This document shows positions 1 through 5,735 of a stretch of 9,876 nt of DNA, piece after piece; the stretch's first letter is position 1; each line of letters begins with the position of its first letter. This stretch comes from an uncultured Pseudomonadota bacterium (GTDB lineage: Bacteria; Myxococcota; UBA796). Both the position numbers and the translations under genes were made by a program. The notes beneath the pieces are model-generated. The model was not told where the DNA came from. It searched no databases and worked only from the letters and a program-made list of their open reading frames with translations. The DNA lies in contig CAJWHX010000095.1 of assembly GCA_913040875.1 (NCBI GenBank), forward strand, positions 1 to 9,876, written 5' to 3'.

Positions 1-2
1 GA

Positions 3-923
3 TTCACCAGAGCCACTGGAACCATCCACCCAAACTTTGGCACCTTCACAGTGCACCCATTCAGATGCATCTCCAACATATTGTTCCATCAATTGGAGGT
101 CCCCAGTCGTAAAGATGGGGATGTAGTAGGCTACACGAAACTGTAAGTCGTCAATCGCGTGGTAGAGTTCTGGAAAGGATAGATTGACTCCTGGGACAGC
201 CAATATCTCTGAAACGCTGGTGATGCCTGCAGCATGGAACATTGAGACCTGTTCTTCTAGATTGGCTGCAATTTGAGCGTCCGTAAATTGGGATACCATG
301 AGTGGAGAGATGAGTTCAATGGCTCCTTCTTGGAGAAAACCCGTTGGCTCACCAGACTCATCCGTGTGAACGATTCCACCTGTTGGAGGTACAGTGTCTG
401 AAGTGATTCCAGCAAGTTCCATCGCTTTGGTGTTGACCAACAGGCTGTGCCCAGCAGAGTCAAACAACGCAACAGGATAGTCTGCAGATACTTCATCTAA
501 TATCACTCCATTTGGATTGTCGATGGTACTTTTTATCCATCCATACCCAACGATCCATGGAAGGTCTGGTTCTGTTTCCACATAGTTGGCCAGCTTCGCT
601 TTGATGCTGCTCATTGTTGATGTCCCGACTAGGAGAAGTTTGTCCGAGACAAAGGAGCCGGCGAGTAGATGTGTGTGTGCATCGTGGAAACTGGGTAGCA
701 CCACTCTACCATTCAGATCGATTTCTCGCGTGAACACAGCGGTCTCGTTTGGCGGTTCAATAACGATGCCTTCGTGTATGTACAGTGTGTCGATAGACTC
801 CGACCCCGTTAGAATAGTTCCATTGTATAAGACCGTATCAATGGTGACGGATTGCGGTTTGTCTGCTGTGCAGGAAAGGCAAAGAGATAGCAGAACGGTT
901 TTGGGTATGGTTTGGTATTGCAT
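3..923 (-). CDS. YtcJ-type amidohydrolase, N-terminal part (runs off left edge)
   Basis: Reading the minus strand from the ATG at 923 gives 307 open codons with no stop before the window edge, roughly the first 55% of a family that is usually 530-560 residues long. These are metal-dependent amidohydrolases of the amidohydrolase_3/YtcJ group, which hydrolyse amide or related bonds; the substrate cannot be told. Seen: a hydrophobic N-terminus ending in LSLCLSC (Cys15 and Cys18, a possible relaxed lipobox), a composite beta-sandwich start (YNGTILTG, 33-40), the metal-binding HxH in PSFHDAHTHL (His83, His85), GYGW at 126-129, the family block DSAGHSLLVNTKAMELAGI (155-173), PPTGGIVHTDESGEPTGF (179-196), AAGITSV (231-237) and GAKVWVDGS (294-302). 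There is no convincing Shine-Dalgarno before the ATG, but a minus-strand promoter lies 26 bases upstream of it. It may be an exported lipoprotein; that is inference, since the lipobox is not canonical. Confidence 0.9.
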   Translation of the reverse strand, partial: MQYQTIPKTVLLSLCLSCTADKPQSVTIDTVLYNGTILTGSESIDTLYIHEGIVIEPPNETAVFTREIDLNGRVVLPSFHDAHTHLLAGSFVSDKLLLVGTSTMSSIKAKLANYVETEPDLPWIVGYGWIKSTIDNPNGVILDEVSADYPVALFDSAGHSLLVNTKAMELAGITSDTVPPTGGIVHTDESGEPTGFLQEGAIELISPLMVSQFTDAQIAANLEEQVSMFHAAGITSVSEILAVPGVNLSFPELYHAIDDLQFRVAYYIPIFTTGDLQLMEQYVGDASEWVHCEGAKVWVDGSSGSGE

Positions 924-929
924 AAAGAC

Positions 930-958
930 TTGGCAACTAAGGTGTGTTTGGTTATAGT
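930..958 (+). promoter_or_regulatory. Sigma70 promoter of tRNA-Arg
   Basis: TTGGCA (930-935) and TATAGT (953-958) are spaced by 17 bases, each differing from consensus at one position. The predicted start near 965 gives a very short 5' leader before the tRNA at 970, as expected for a single tRNA gene. Confidence 0.7.
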
Positions 959-984
959 ATATCCACTCTGCACCCGTGGCTCAA
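956..984 (-). promoter_or_regulatory. Candidate sigma70 promoter of the amidohydrolase gene
   Basis: On the minus strand TTGAGC (979-984) and TATACT (956-961) are separated by exactly 17 bases, and the expected start (about 949) leaves a leader of about 26 bases. The -35 element lies inside the D-arm of the tRNA-Arg gene, and the -10 overlaps the -10 of the opposing tRNA promoter by three bases. The call rests on spacing and consensus only. Confidence 0.5.
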
Positions 985-1043
985 TTGGATAGAGCATCGG
1001 ACTTCGGATCCGAGGGTTGGGGGTTCGAATCCCTCCGGGTGTA
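970..1043 (+). tRNA. tRNA-Arg (anticodon UCG)
   Basis: A complete cloverleaf can be folded by hand. The acceptor is 970-976 with 1036-1042 (first pair G-U, the rest Watson-Crick), the D stem 979-982/992-995, the anticodon stem 997-1001/1009-1013 with loop CTTCGGA, the variable loop GGGTT, and the T stem 1019-1023/1031-1035 with loop TTCGAAT. The anticodon at 1004-1006 is TCG, which reads CGA/CGG arginine codons. The discriminator base is A1043, and the CCA end is not encoded (the next bases are CAT), so it must be added by nucleotidyltransferase. The gene stands alone, with its own promoter and terminator. I see no duplicated 3' end or integrase nearby that would mark an integration site. Confidence 0.96.
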
Positions 1044-1052
1044 CATTTATTG

Positions 1053-1086
1053 AAAAGGTCGTTGTTTGTTGAACAACGACCTTTTT
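1053..1086 (+). terminator. Strong intrinsic terminator after tRNA-Arg
   Basis: A perfect 14-bp stem (1053-1066 with 1072-1085) closes a TGTTG loop and ends in five T. The 5' arm begins with AAAA, so the hairpin also gives a short T run on the minus strand. It could therefore also serve a minus-strand transcript arriving from the right. Confidence 0.9.
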
Positions 1087-1134
1087 CTACTTTTGGGCGA
1101 AGTGGTACTGTCTGTTAACATAGGAACCCTTACC

Positions 1135-1281
1135 TCACTGATACCCAACCCCAATAGGATTCATCGAGACAATTAAGAGGTCCTCATTTTCTCTACGGAC
1201 TTCTAGAGTGTCAAATGTAGCGAATGATGTGGGTTCAAACCGGTTTGGTACACGCTTCGTGAGATGAAGCATCCTGTTCAT
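1135..1281 (-). CDS. Possible 48-residue small protein, unrecognised
   Basis: A minus-strand ORF runs from ATG at 1281 to TGA at 1135. It begins MNRMLHLTKRVPNRFEP and ends LLIVSMNPIGVGYQ. A purine-rich AAGGAAAG sequence six bases before the ATG is a reasonable ribosome site, and the bidirectional hairpin at 1053-1086 lies downstream, as expected for convergence with the tRNA gene. It is basic at the N-terminus, with one Glu/Asp/Arg-rich stretch (27-35), and has no signal peptide, membrane segment or cysteine. I do not recognise the family. It fills most of an otherwise empty 271-base gap, so it could equally be chance reading of a non-coding region or the remnant of a longer gene. Confidence 0.35.
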   Translation of the reverse strand: MNRMLHLTKRVPNRFEPTSFATFDTLEVRRENEDLLIVSMNPIGVGYQ

Positions 1282-1291
1282 TGGACTTTCC

Positions 1292-1320
1292 TTGAAAATT
1301 AACCTGTGCTGCGCTAGATA
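1292..1320 (+). promoter_or_regulatory. Candidate promoter of pccB
   Basis: TTGAAA (1292-1297) is followed after 17 bases by TAGATA (1315-1320), placing a start about 30 bases before the pccB ATG. The -35 is good and the -10 weak. It suggests that pccB begins its own transcription unit, next to the start of the small minus-strand ORF. Confidence 0.45.
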
Positions 1321-1357
1321 GACTCAACATGTTTTTTTATATTTAAAGGAGTGACTG

Positions 1358-2905
1358 ATGAATCGCCAAGACAGATTTGATGGACTCGCAGACCGAAATG
1401 ACTCGGTATTGAGTGGGAATCCAAAAGCCATTGCCAAGCATCATGATGCCGGTAAACTAACCGCTAGAGAAAGAATAGATCAATTGTTGGACGCTGGTTC
1501 ATTTCAAGAGTTGGACCGATTTCGCCGACACGACTGTCATGATTTTGGGATGGATAAGAAGCGTCCTTTGGGGGACTCCGTTGTCACAGGCTTCGGCAAT
1601 ATTGACGGTCGATTGGTGTATGTGTTTGCTCACGACTTCACCGTCGTCGGTGGTTCTCTCTCTAAGGTTCATGCCCAGAAAGTTTGTAAAGTCATGGATT
1701 TGGCAGCTCGAAATGGGGCGCCCATTATTGGCTTGAATGATTCAGGTGGTGCTCGGATTCAAGAAGGAGTCGCTTCTCTTGGTGGATATGCGGATATCTT
1801 CTTGCGCAATGTGACATCTTCTGGGCTGGTCCCACAGTTTTCCTTAATTATGGGCCCATGTGCTGGTGGCGCCGTATATTCACCAGCCTTAACTGACTTT
1901 ATCATCATGGTTCAAAAAACTTCGTACATGTTCATTACGGGGCCAGATGTCATTAAAACGGTGACCAATGAAGATGTAACCAAAGAAGAGTTGGGTGGTG
2001 CAGATACCCATCATTCGCTGTCGGGAGTAGCCCATTTCTCTGTACCAGATGACGAAGCCGCACTTGCCTTGATGAGAGAGTTGATGTCGTTTGTTCCCCA
2101 GAACAATTTAGAGGAAACTCCTGCACTCACCACCAGTGATTCTGGAGAGAGAGTCTGTAGCGAGTTGGATACATTGGTCCCAGATTCAGCCAACCAGCCC
2201 TATGACGTTAAAGATGTCATCACCAGTGTTGCAGATGATGGGTATTTCTTAGAAGTTCAACAAGATTATGCCCAAAACATTGTCATTGGGTTCATGCGTA
2301 TAGATGGTCGTTCCATTGGGGTTGTGGCCAACCAACCGATGTTCAATGCCGGTGTGTTGGATATCAATGCTTCCGTAAAGGGCGCCCGTTTCGTTCGATT
2401 CTGTGATGCCTTCAATATTCCATTGTGGGTGATTGAAGATGTGCCTGGTTTCCTACCAGGGAAAGACCAAGAGCATGGTGGTATCATCCGGCACGGAGCA
2501 AAGCTGTTGTTTGCCTTTGCTGAGGCAACCGTCCCTAAGGTGACCTTGATCACTCGTAAAGCATACGGCGGTGCCTACTGCGTTATGAACTCTAAGCACA
2601 TCCGTGCAGACCTCAATTTCGCGTGGCCCACTGCAGAAATCGCTGTGATGGGTGGTGAAGGCGCAGTCAACATCATTTATAGAAAAGAGTTGACGGCTTC
2701 AGCAAATCCTGAGGCAACCCGTCAAGAGAGACTCTCTGAGTATCAAGACCAGTTCTTATCCCCATATTTAGCCGCGGACTTGGGATATGTAGACGCTGTG
2801 ATTTATCCTAGAGAAACGAGACAGGTGCTGTCTAAGGCATTTGGCTCTCTCAGCAACAAGCGAGACCGTAATCCATCCAAAAAGCACAGTAACTTGCCTC
2901 TGTAA
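1358..2905 (+). CDS. pccB: Acyl-CoA (propionyl-CoA type) carboxylase, carboxyltransferase beta subunit
   Basis: Full-length 515-residue carboxyltransferase (family usually 510-540). With a biotinylated partner it moves CO2 from carboxybiotin to an acyl-CoA, most likely propionyl-CoA to (S)-methylmalonyl-CoA, in the cytoplasm; some relatives run in reverse as methylmalonyl-CoA decarboxylase subunits. Seen: N-terminal half with [13 protein letters not shown] (33-45), [13 protein letters not shown] (89-101) and the crotonase-fold oxyanion stretches SGGARIQEG (129-137) and [15 protein letters not shown] (166-180); C-terminal half with VPGFLPG (362-368), the biotin-site segment [13 protein letters not shown] (372-384), YGGAYCVM (403-410) and the family ending KKHSNLPL. 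The ATG has AAAGGAG (1345-1351) six bases upstream. No biotin carboxylase, biotin carrier or mutase gene lies in the window. Cys408 occupies the position I associate with acyl-chain selectivity. Family certain; substrate inferred. Confidence 0.95.
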   Translation: MNRQDRFDGLADRNDSVLSGNPKAIAKHHDAGKLTARERIDQLLDAGSFQELDRFRRHDCHDFGMDKKRPLGDSVVTGFGNIDGRLVYVFAHDFTVVGGSLSKVHAQKVCKVMDLAARNGAPIIGLNDSGGARIQEGVASLGGYADIFLRNVTSSGLVPQFSLIMGPCAGGAVYSPALTDFIIMVQKTSYMFITGPDVIKTVTNEDVTKEELGGADTHHSLSGVAHFSVPDDEAALALMRELMSFVPQNNLEETPALTTSDSGERVCSELDTLVPDSANQPYDVKDVITSVADDGYFLEVQQDYAQNIVIGFMRIDGRSIGVVANQPMFNAGVLDINASVKGARFVRFCDAFNIPLWVIEDVPGFLPGKDQEHGGIIRHGAKLLFAFAEATVPKVTLITRKAYGGAYCVMNSKHIRADLNFAWPTAEIAVMGGEGAVNIIYRKELTASANPEATRQERLSEYQDQFLSPYLAADLGYVDAVIYPRETRQVLSKAFGSLSNKRDRNPSKKHSNLPL

Positions 2906-2916
2906 TCCCTTTTGAT

Positions 2917-2945
2917 TTGACTAAAAGGTGTGATTGAGATAAGTT
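2917..2945 (+). promoter_or_regulatory. Weak candidate promoter for the rpsP operon
   Basis: TTGACT (2917-2922) and TAAGTT (2940-2945) are 17 bases apart in the 89-base gap between pccB and rpsP. The -35 is good and the -10 poor. An alternative -10, TATTTT at 2966-2971, would start transcription almost at the ribosome site. No good terminator follows pccB, so read-through is also possible. Confidence 0.3.
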
Positions 2946-2960
2946 GCTGGGGTTAATCAC
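2930..2960 (+). promoter_or_regulatory. Small inverted repeat in the rpsP leader
   Basis: GTGATT (2930-2935) can pair with AATCAC (2955-2960) across a 19-base loop, just before an AT-rich stretch and the S16 ribosome site. It is too weak for a terminator on its own and may be chance or part of a leader structure. Confidence 0.2.
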
Positions 2961-2982
2961 TTAGTTATTTTATTTCAAATAT

Positions 2983-2988
2983 TTGGAG
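2983..2988 (+). promoter_or_regulatory. Ribosome binding site that sets the rpsP start
   Basis: TTGGAG lies six bases before the ATG at 2995. A TTG at 2983 is in the same frame and would add four residues, but it is part of this Shine-Dalgarno sequence and S16 proteins begin MV.IRLAR, so translation starts at 2995. Confidence 0.75.
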
Positions 2989-2994
2989 TTTCGA

Positions 2995-3240
2995 ATGGTT
3001 CGTATTCGTTTAGCCCGTTTGGGTCGTAAAAGACGTCCTTTTTATCGTGTTGTAGTTGCTGATTCACGTTCCCCACGTGACGGTCGTTTTATTGAAATTG
3101 TAGGTACTTACAATCCAATGACAGATCCATCAACTGTAGAGCTGAAAATGGATGCCATCAAGAAGTGGCAAGGCGAAGGGGCGCAAGCTTCTGAACGTGT
3201 AGAAAAGTTGATCAAGCAGTTCGAGGCAACGAATGACTGA
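2995..3240 (+). CDS. rpsP: 30S ribosomal protein S16
   Basis: An 81-residue protein of normal S16 length. The diagnostic N-terminus [20 protein letters not shown] is followed by [20 protein letters not shown] (21-40), with the basic residues that contact 16S rRNA. S16 stabilises the 5' domain of 16S rRNA during 30S assembly. The start is the ATG at 2995, not the in-frame TTG at 2983. The stop overlaps the start of the next gene by eight bases, so the two are translationally coupled. Gene order rpsP-khpA-rimM-trmD-rplS is a conserved bacterial cluster and confirms the assignment. Confidence 0.97.
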   Translation: MVRIRLARLGRKRRPFYRVVVADSRSPRDGRFIEIVGTYNPMTDPSTVELKMDAIKKWQGEGAQASERVEKLIKQFEATND

Positions 3241-3490
3241 AGCAGAACGCGTAGAGAATGCGCTTCAACACTTGCTTTTGCCATTGTTGACACACAAAGA
3301 CTCCTTTGCACTCAATATCATTGAAGGGAAGTCCGTTGTTTTGGTTGAACTTACCCTAAACAGTGAAGATTGCTCTTATTTAAATGATGGAGAGAATTCT
3401 TTGTTCCAAGCGATCCAAAGATTGGTTTCTGTAGTTGGAAAAGAACGCAAACTATCGTTGGACTTGATTGAAGCACAGCAAGGCGAATAA
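3233..3490 (+). CDS. khpA: KhpA-like KH-domain protein with degenerate GxxG loop
   Basis: An 85-residue protein in exactly the place of KhpA (YlqC), between rpsP and rimM. KhpA proteins are single KH-domain RNA-binding proteins that act with KhpB in several bacteria. The alignment by eye is convincing over residues 10-80: [20 protein letters not shown] matches the VVEGE..VVLELKVA.ED strand region and LFQAIQRLV the following helix. Where the family has GKVIGKQGR, this protein reads SYLNDGENS (48-56), so both glycines of the GxxG nucleic-acid-binding loop are replaced (Asp52, Asn55). Binding to single-stranded RNA by the usual route is therefore doubtful. The start at 3233 overlaps rpsP by eight bases and has GAGG (3223-3226) inside rpsP. 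Family by position and alignment; altered function is inference. Confidence 0.75.
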   Translation: MTEAERVENALQHLLLPLLTHKDSFALNIIEGKSVVLVELTLNSEDCSYLNDGENSLFQAIQRLVSVVGKERKLSLDLIEAQQGE

Positions 3491-3501
3491 GTTTTAGCAA
3501 G

Positions 3502-4062
3502 ATGCAAAGTTCATCCGTTGAGTTTCACAAGAGAACCCCAGAAGGCTACCTAAGATTGGGAAGCGTTTCTGGGGTCTTTGGTTTTAAGGGGGAAGCGAAG
3601 TTTTTCCTGTACAATCCCAAAACAGATTTGTTTGGGCAGTGGTTGACCGTTTTCATTTTGGCAGAGAAGTCCGTAGGCCAATCTGTCGAGGTGTACTTGA
3701 GAAAGGGCTCTGGAAAGCGAGTCGTTGGTCAGGTCAAAGAGAATGGAGAGATCATTCAAGACGAGAAGCGTATTCGTCAGCTAATGGGAACGGAACTACT
3801 GCTTCGTGAACAGGACTTACCTTCATTGGGAGAGGAAGAGTTTTATCATCATCAGCTGCTTGGATTGCCGGTGGAAGATGAAGCCGGGACTCATATTGGT
3901 ACCGTGATTGAGATTACTCAAGGAGTCGTGGACGTCTTTACGATTCGTCGCAAGGGGTCCAAAGAGCTTTTGTATATCCCTTTTACCAAGCAACATGTGC
4001 TGATTACGACCTTGGAGAGGATGGTCATTAAAAGCTATGATGTGTCAAAAGAGTCGGATTAA
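3502..4062 (+). CDS. rimM: Ribosome maturation factor RimM
   Basis: A 186-residue protein, typical for RimM. RimM binds S19 and helps mature the head of the 30S subunit. The N-terminal RimM barrel begins at LRLGSVSGVFGFKGEAKFFL (17-36) and ends near GTELLLREQDLP (96-107). The C-terminal PRC-barrel runs from EEEFYHHQLLGLPVEDEAG (111-129), through IGTVIEI (132-138), to the characteristic LLYIPFTKQHV (156-166). The gene follows khpA after 11 bases. Its Shine-Dalgarno is poor (TTAGCAAG), suggesting reinitiation by ribosomes leaving khpA. A 13-residue polar extension precedes the conserved fold. trmD starts two bases after its stop. Confidence 0.95.
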   Translation: MQSSSVEFHKRTPEGYLRLGSVSGVFGFKGEAKFFLYNPKTDLFGQWLTVFILAEKSVGQSVEVYLRKGSGKRVVGQVKENGEIIQDEKRIRQLMGTELLLREQDLPSLGEEEFYHHQLLGLPVEDEAGTHIGTVIEITQGVVDVFTIRRKGSKELLYIPFTKQHVLITTLERMVIKSYDVSKESD

Positions 4063-4064
4063 TT

Positions 4065-4736
4065 GTGAAAATCGATATCATTACTCTACATCCAGATATG
4101 TTTGGTCCTTTACAGAGCAGCATCATCGGCCGAGCTCAAGAAAATGGCATCGTGGATATTAATCTGATTAATCTTCGCGATTTTGGTTTGGGACGCTATC
4201 GTCAGGTGGATGATACTCCGTACGGCGGCGGCGCTGGGATGGTTCTGCGCGCAGATGTTATAAAAGCAGCCGTTGATTCAGTTCGAACGAAGGATTCAAG
4301 AGTTCTTTTGATGGATCCGATTGGTGTACCGTTTAAGCAGTCCAAGGCACAGTCACTCACGATGGAAGACCATCTGATTTTCATTTGTGGCCACTACGAA
4401 GGGGTGGACGCTCGGATTCGAGACACGGTGACAGACGAGTTGATTTCAATTGGGGATTTTATTTTGACCGGTGGAGAATTGGCGACGATGGTAGTTGTCG
4501 ATTCAGTAGTCAGACTCATTCCCGAAGTACTTGGGAATCATGAGTCACTGTCGGAAGAATCATTCAACAATGATTTGCTCGAAGCACCTGTGTACACAAG
4601 ACCATCTGAATTCATGGGAATAACGGTTCCGGATATTTTGTTGAGTGGTCACCACAAGAAAATTGAAGAGTATCGAAACGCCGAATCCATTCGTTTGACA
4701 GAGAAGCATCGACCGGATTTGCTGAAGAATTCTTGA
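4065..4736 (+). CDS. trmD: tRNA (guanine37-N1)-methyltransferase TrmD
   Basis: A 223-residue SPOUT methyltransferase that uses S-adenosylmethionine to make m1G37 in tRNAs reading codons starting with C, preventing +1 frameshifts; it works as a dimer with a trefoil knot. Seen: IDIITLHPDMF (3-13), VDDTPYGGGAGMVL (48-61), MDPIGVPF (83-90), the cofactor segment ICGHYEGVDARI (107-118), SIGDFILTGGELA (128-140), DSVVRLIPEVLGN (146-158, Arg150) and LLSGHHKKI (192-200). It starts with GTG two bases after rimM and has only a weak ribosome site, consistent with coupling. It ends soon after RPDLL, so it lacks the longer C-terminal tail of the E. coli enzyme (about 255 residues). By alignment Glu165 (SEESF) stands where E. 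coli TrmD has the catalytic Asp169 (EDSF). All other landmarks are intact. Confidence 0.97.
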   Translation: MKIDIITLHPDMFGPLQSSIIGRAQENGIVDINLINLRDFGLGRYRQVDDTPYGGGAGMVLRADVIKAAVDSVRTKDSRVLLMDPIGVPFKQSKAQSLTMEDHLIFICGHYEGVDARIRDTVTDELISIGDFILTGGELATMVVVDSVVRLIPEVLGNHESLSEESFNNDLLEAPVYTRPSEFMGITVPDILLSGHHKKIEEYRNAESIRLTEKHRPDLLKNS

Positions 4737-4761
4737 CACGATGCTGTAGACGAGATAGTTA
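4733..4761 (+). promoter_or_regulatory. Candidate promoter for rplS at the end of trmD
   Basis: A perfect TTGACA (4733-4738) overlaps the trmD stop codon, and TAGTTA (4756-4761) follows after 17 bases. The -35 is consensus and the -10 poor. It could give rplS extra transcription independent of the upstream genes. Confidence 0.35.
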
Positions 4762-4773
4762 GGGTATCATATT

Positions 4774-4794
4774 GAGCCAAACTGAGTTTGGTTC
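4774..4794 (+). promoter_or_regulatory. Palindrome in the rplS leader
   Basis: CCAAACTGAGTTTGG (4777-4791) is a perfect 7+1+7 palindrome, extended on both sides by G-C, A-T and G-T pairs to 21 bases. It sits in the 79-base gap between trmD and rplS, upstream of the L19 ribosome site. No T run follows, so it is not an intrinsic terminator. L19 leader structures are known in some bacteria; this could be a lineage-specific counterpart or a DNA operator. Confidence 0.45.
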
Positions 4795-4815
4795 CCAATT
4801 TACCTTGAGGAAATC

Positions 4816-5178
4816 ATGACAACAATCGCAGAAATTGAGAAAGAATTGGTTGCTGAGTTCAACGCGAATTCCAAACTTGAATGCCCCCGCATTGGTGACC
4901 GCGTCGCCGTTAAATTTGAAATCGCTGATGGCGATAAATCTCGTGTAAAGACCTTTGAAGGTTTGGTCATCGCTATTAAAAATGGTGGAAACCGAGTCAC
5001 ATTTACTGTTCGCAAAGAATCTTTGGGTACTGGTGTTGAGCGTATCTTCCCATTGCATTCACCATACTTAAAAGACATCATTGTGAAGAAGCATCACAAA
5101 GTTCGTCGTGCAAAGTTGTACTATCAACGCAACTTGAGTGGAAAGAAGGCGCGTCTCAAGCAGATTTTCAGAAAGTAA
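4816..5178 (+). CDS. rplS: 50S ribosomal protein L19
   Basis: A 120-residue protein at the usual L19 length. L19 lies at the 30S-50S interface. Family landmarks are present: IGDRVAVKFEI (26-36), the SRVKTFEGLVIAIKNGG core (42-58), TVRKESLGTGVERIFPLHSP (64-83), VRRAKLYYQR (96-105) and the basic end GKKARLKQIFRK. GAGGAA (4807-4812) precedes the ATG at good spacing. It ends a run of five translation genes and is followed by a strong terminator, so transcription of the block probably stops here. Confidence 0.97.
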   Translation: MTTIAEIEKELVAEFNANSKLECPRIGDRVAVKFEIADGDKSRVKTFEGLVIAIKNGGNRVTFTVRKESLGTGVERIFPLHSPYLKDIIVKKHHKVRRAKLYYQRNLSGKKARLKQIFRK

Positions 5179-5199
5179 ACCGATTCATCGGGTTCAGAC

Positions 5200-5232
5200 A
5201 AAACAGCGATTCGTCGCTGTTTTTTGTTTTTT
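5200..5232 (+). terminator. Intrinsic terminator after rplS (UUCG tetraloop)
   Basis: A perfect 10-bp stem (5200-5209 with 5214-5223) closes on a TTCG tetraloop and is followed by two runs of T split by one G. A smaller imperfect hairpin with a TTCA loop (5178-5194) directly precedes it, starting at the stop codon of rplS. Confidence 0.93.
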
Positions 5233-5276
5233 AGCCTAGGTTTGGTGTCGAGTGTGCAAATGATGAATGACAACAG

Positions 5277-5304
5277 TTGAATTAAATGAGCCCGAACATA
5301 GATA
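5277..5304 (+). promoter_or_regulatory. Candidate promoter of the yraN-rsmI operon
   Basis: TTGAAT (5277-5282) and TAGATA (5299-5304) are 16 bases apart, in the gap after the rplS terminator. The -10 hexamer is identical to that proposed for pccB. A nearby TAGAAT (5303-5308) is closer to consensus but spaced 20 bases from the -35. A start near 5311 leaves about 20 bases before the proposed CTG codon. Confidence 0.35.
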
Positions 5305-5322
5305 GAATCAAACTGAATCGGT

Positions 5323-5329
5323 GAGGGTG
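5323..5329 (+). promoter_or_regulatory. Ribosome binding site supporting a CTG start for yraN
   Basis: GAGGGTG ends a few bases before the CTG at 5332. No other in-frame start candidate downstream (CTG 5371, TTG 5395, ATG 5404) has a comparable purine-rich sequence in front of it. Confidence 0.5.
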
Positions 5330-5331
5330 AA

Positions 5332-5727
5332 CTGTCTAGAGAAATTGGAAATCAATACGAGAGACTCGCTCTGCAATACTTTGAATCCATCGGATTGATC
5401 TTTATGGCGTCCAATGTTGTGGTGAACGGAGGAGAGGTGGATTTGTTAATGCAATCTGAAGTTGACATAGAAGGCGAACTGAGGATCGGAGAGCTGTGCA
5501 TTATCGAAGTGAAAGGCCGTACAGTCAAGTCGGATTGGAACGATGAGGTTGTTTCGCCGAGAAAAGCAAAACGGTGGAGGGTAGCGGCTCAACATGTGCT
5601 TTGGCGTTTGGAGGATGGAGAATGGAATACTCCTTTGGCTATGACGGGAATTCAGTTTGTTTTGGTACGCATCGAAGATCATATGGTGGAAGTGAACTGG
5701 CATGCCATGGATTTGGATTTGGGATAA
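5332..5727 (+). CDS. yraN: UPF0102/YraN nuclease-fold protein, probable CTG start
   Basis: The reading frame is open from 5317 (after a TGA at 5314-5316) to TAA at 5725-5727. Starting at CTG 5332 gives 131 residues, normal for YraN, whose fold is that of restriction-endonuclease-like/Holliday-junction-resolvase-like proteins; its cellular role is poorly defined. The N-terminus SREIGNQYERLALQYFESIG (2-21) is the family's first helix (usually G..GE..A..YL). GGEVD (33-37, Asp37) and IIEVK (57-61, Glu59 and Lys61) are the PD-(D/E)xK-type residues, and SPRKAKRW (75-82) the following family helix. The first ATG (5404) or TTG (5395) would delete the whole first helix. The spacing between Asp37 and Glu59 is about nine residues longer than usual. 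The rnhB gene often found before yraN is absent. Confidence 0.8.
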   Translation: MSREIGNQYERLALQYFESIGLIFMASNVVVNGGEVDLLMQSEVDIEGELRIGELCIIEVKGRTVKSDWNDEVVSPRKAKRWRVAAQHVLWRLEDGEWNTPLAMTGIQFVLVRIEDHMVEVNWHAMDLDLG

Positions 5728-5735
5728 AGATCATT

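Noticed and set aside
586..957. A 123-residue plus-strand open frame
   Set aside because: It is antisense to the amidohydrolase, whose minus-strand reading gives the HxH and other family motifs throughout; the plus-strand frame shows no family and no ribosome site.
970..1086. tRNA-Arg as an integration site of a mobile element
   Set aside because: No duplicated tRNA 3' end, integrase or cargo is seen; the downstream gene is an ordinary pccB and the tRNA has its own promoter and terminator.
2908..2928. CCTTTT/AAAAGG hairpin after pccB as a terminator
   Set aside because: Only six weak pairs around a nine-base loop, and no T run follows it.
2983..2994. TTG at 2983 as the start of rpsP
   Set aside because: It lies within the Shine-Dalgarno sequence, and S16 begins at the following ATG (2995).
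5286..5324. 12-codon ORF before yraN as a leader peptide gene
   Set aside because: It has a start and stop but no clear ribosome site or codon bias of interest, and such short frames arise by chance; it is kept only as a possible aid to the CTG start.
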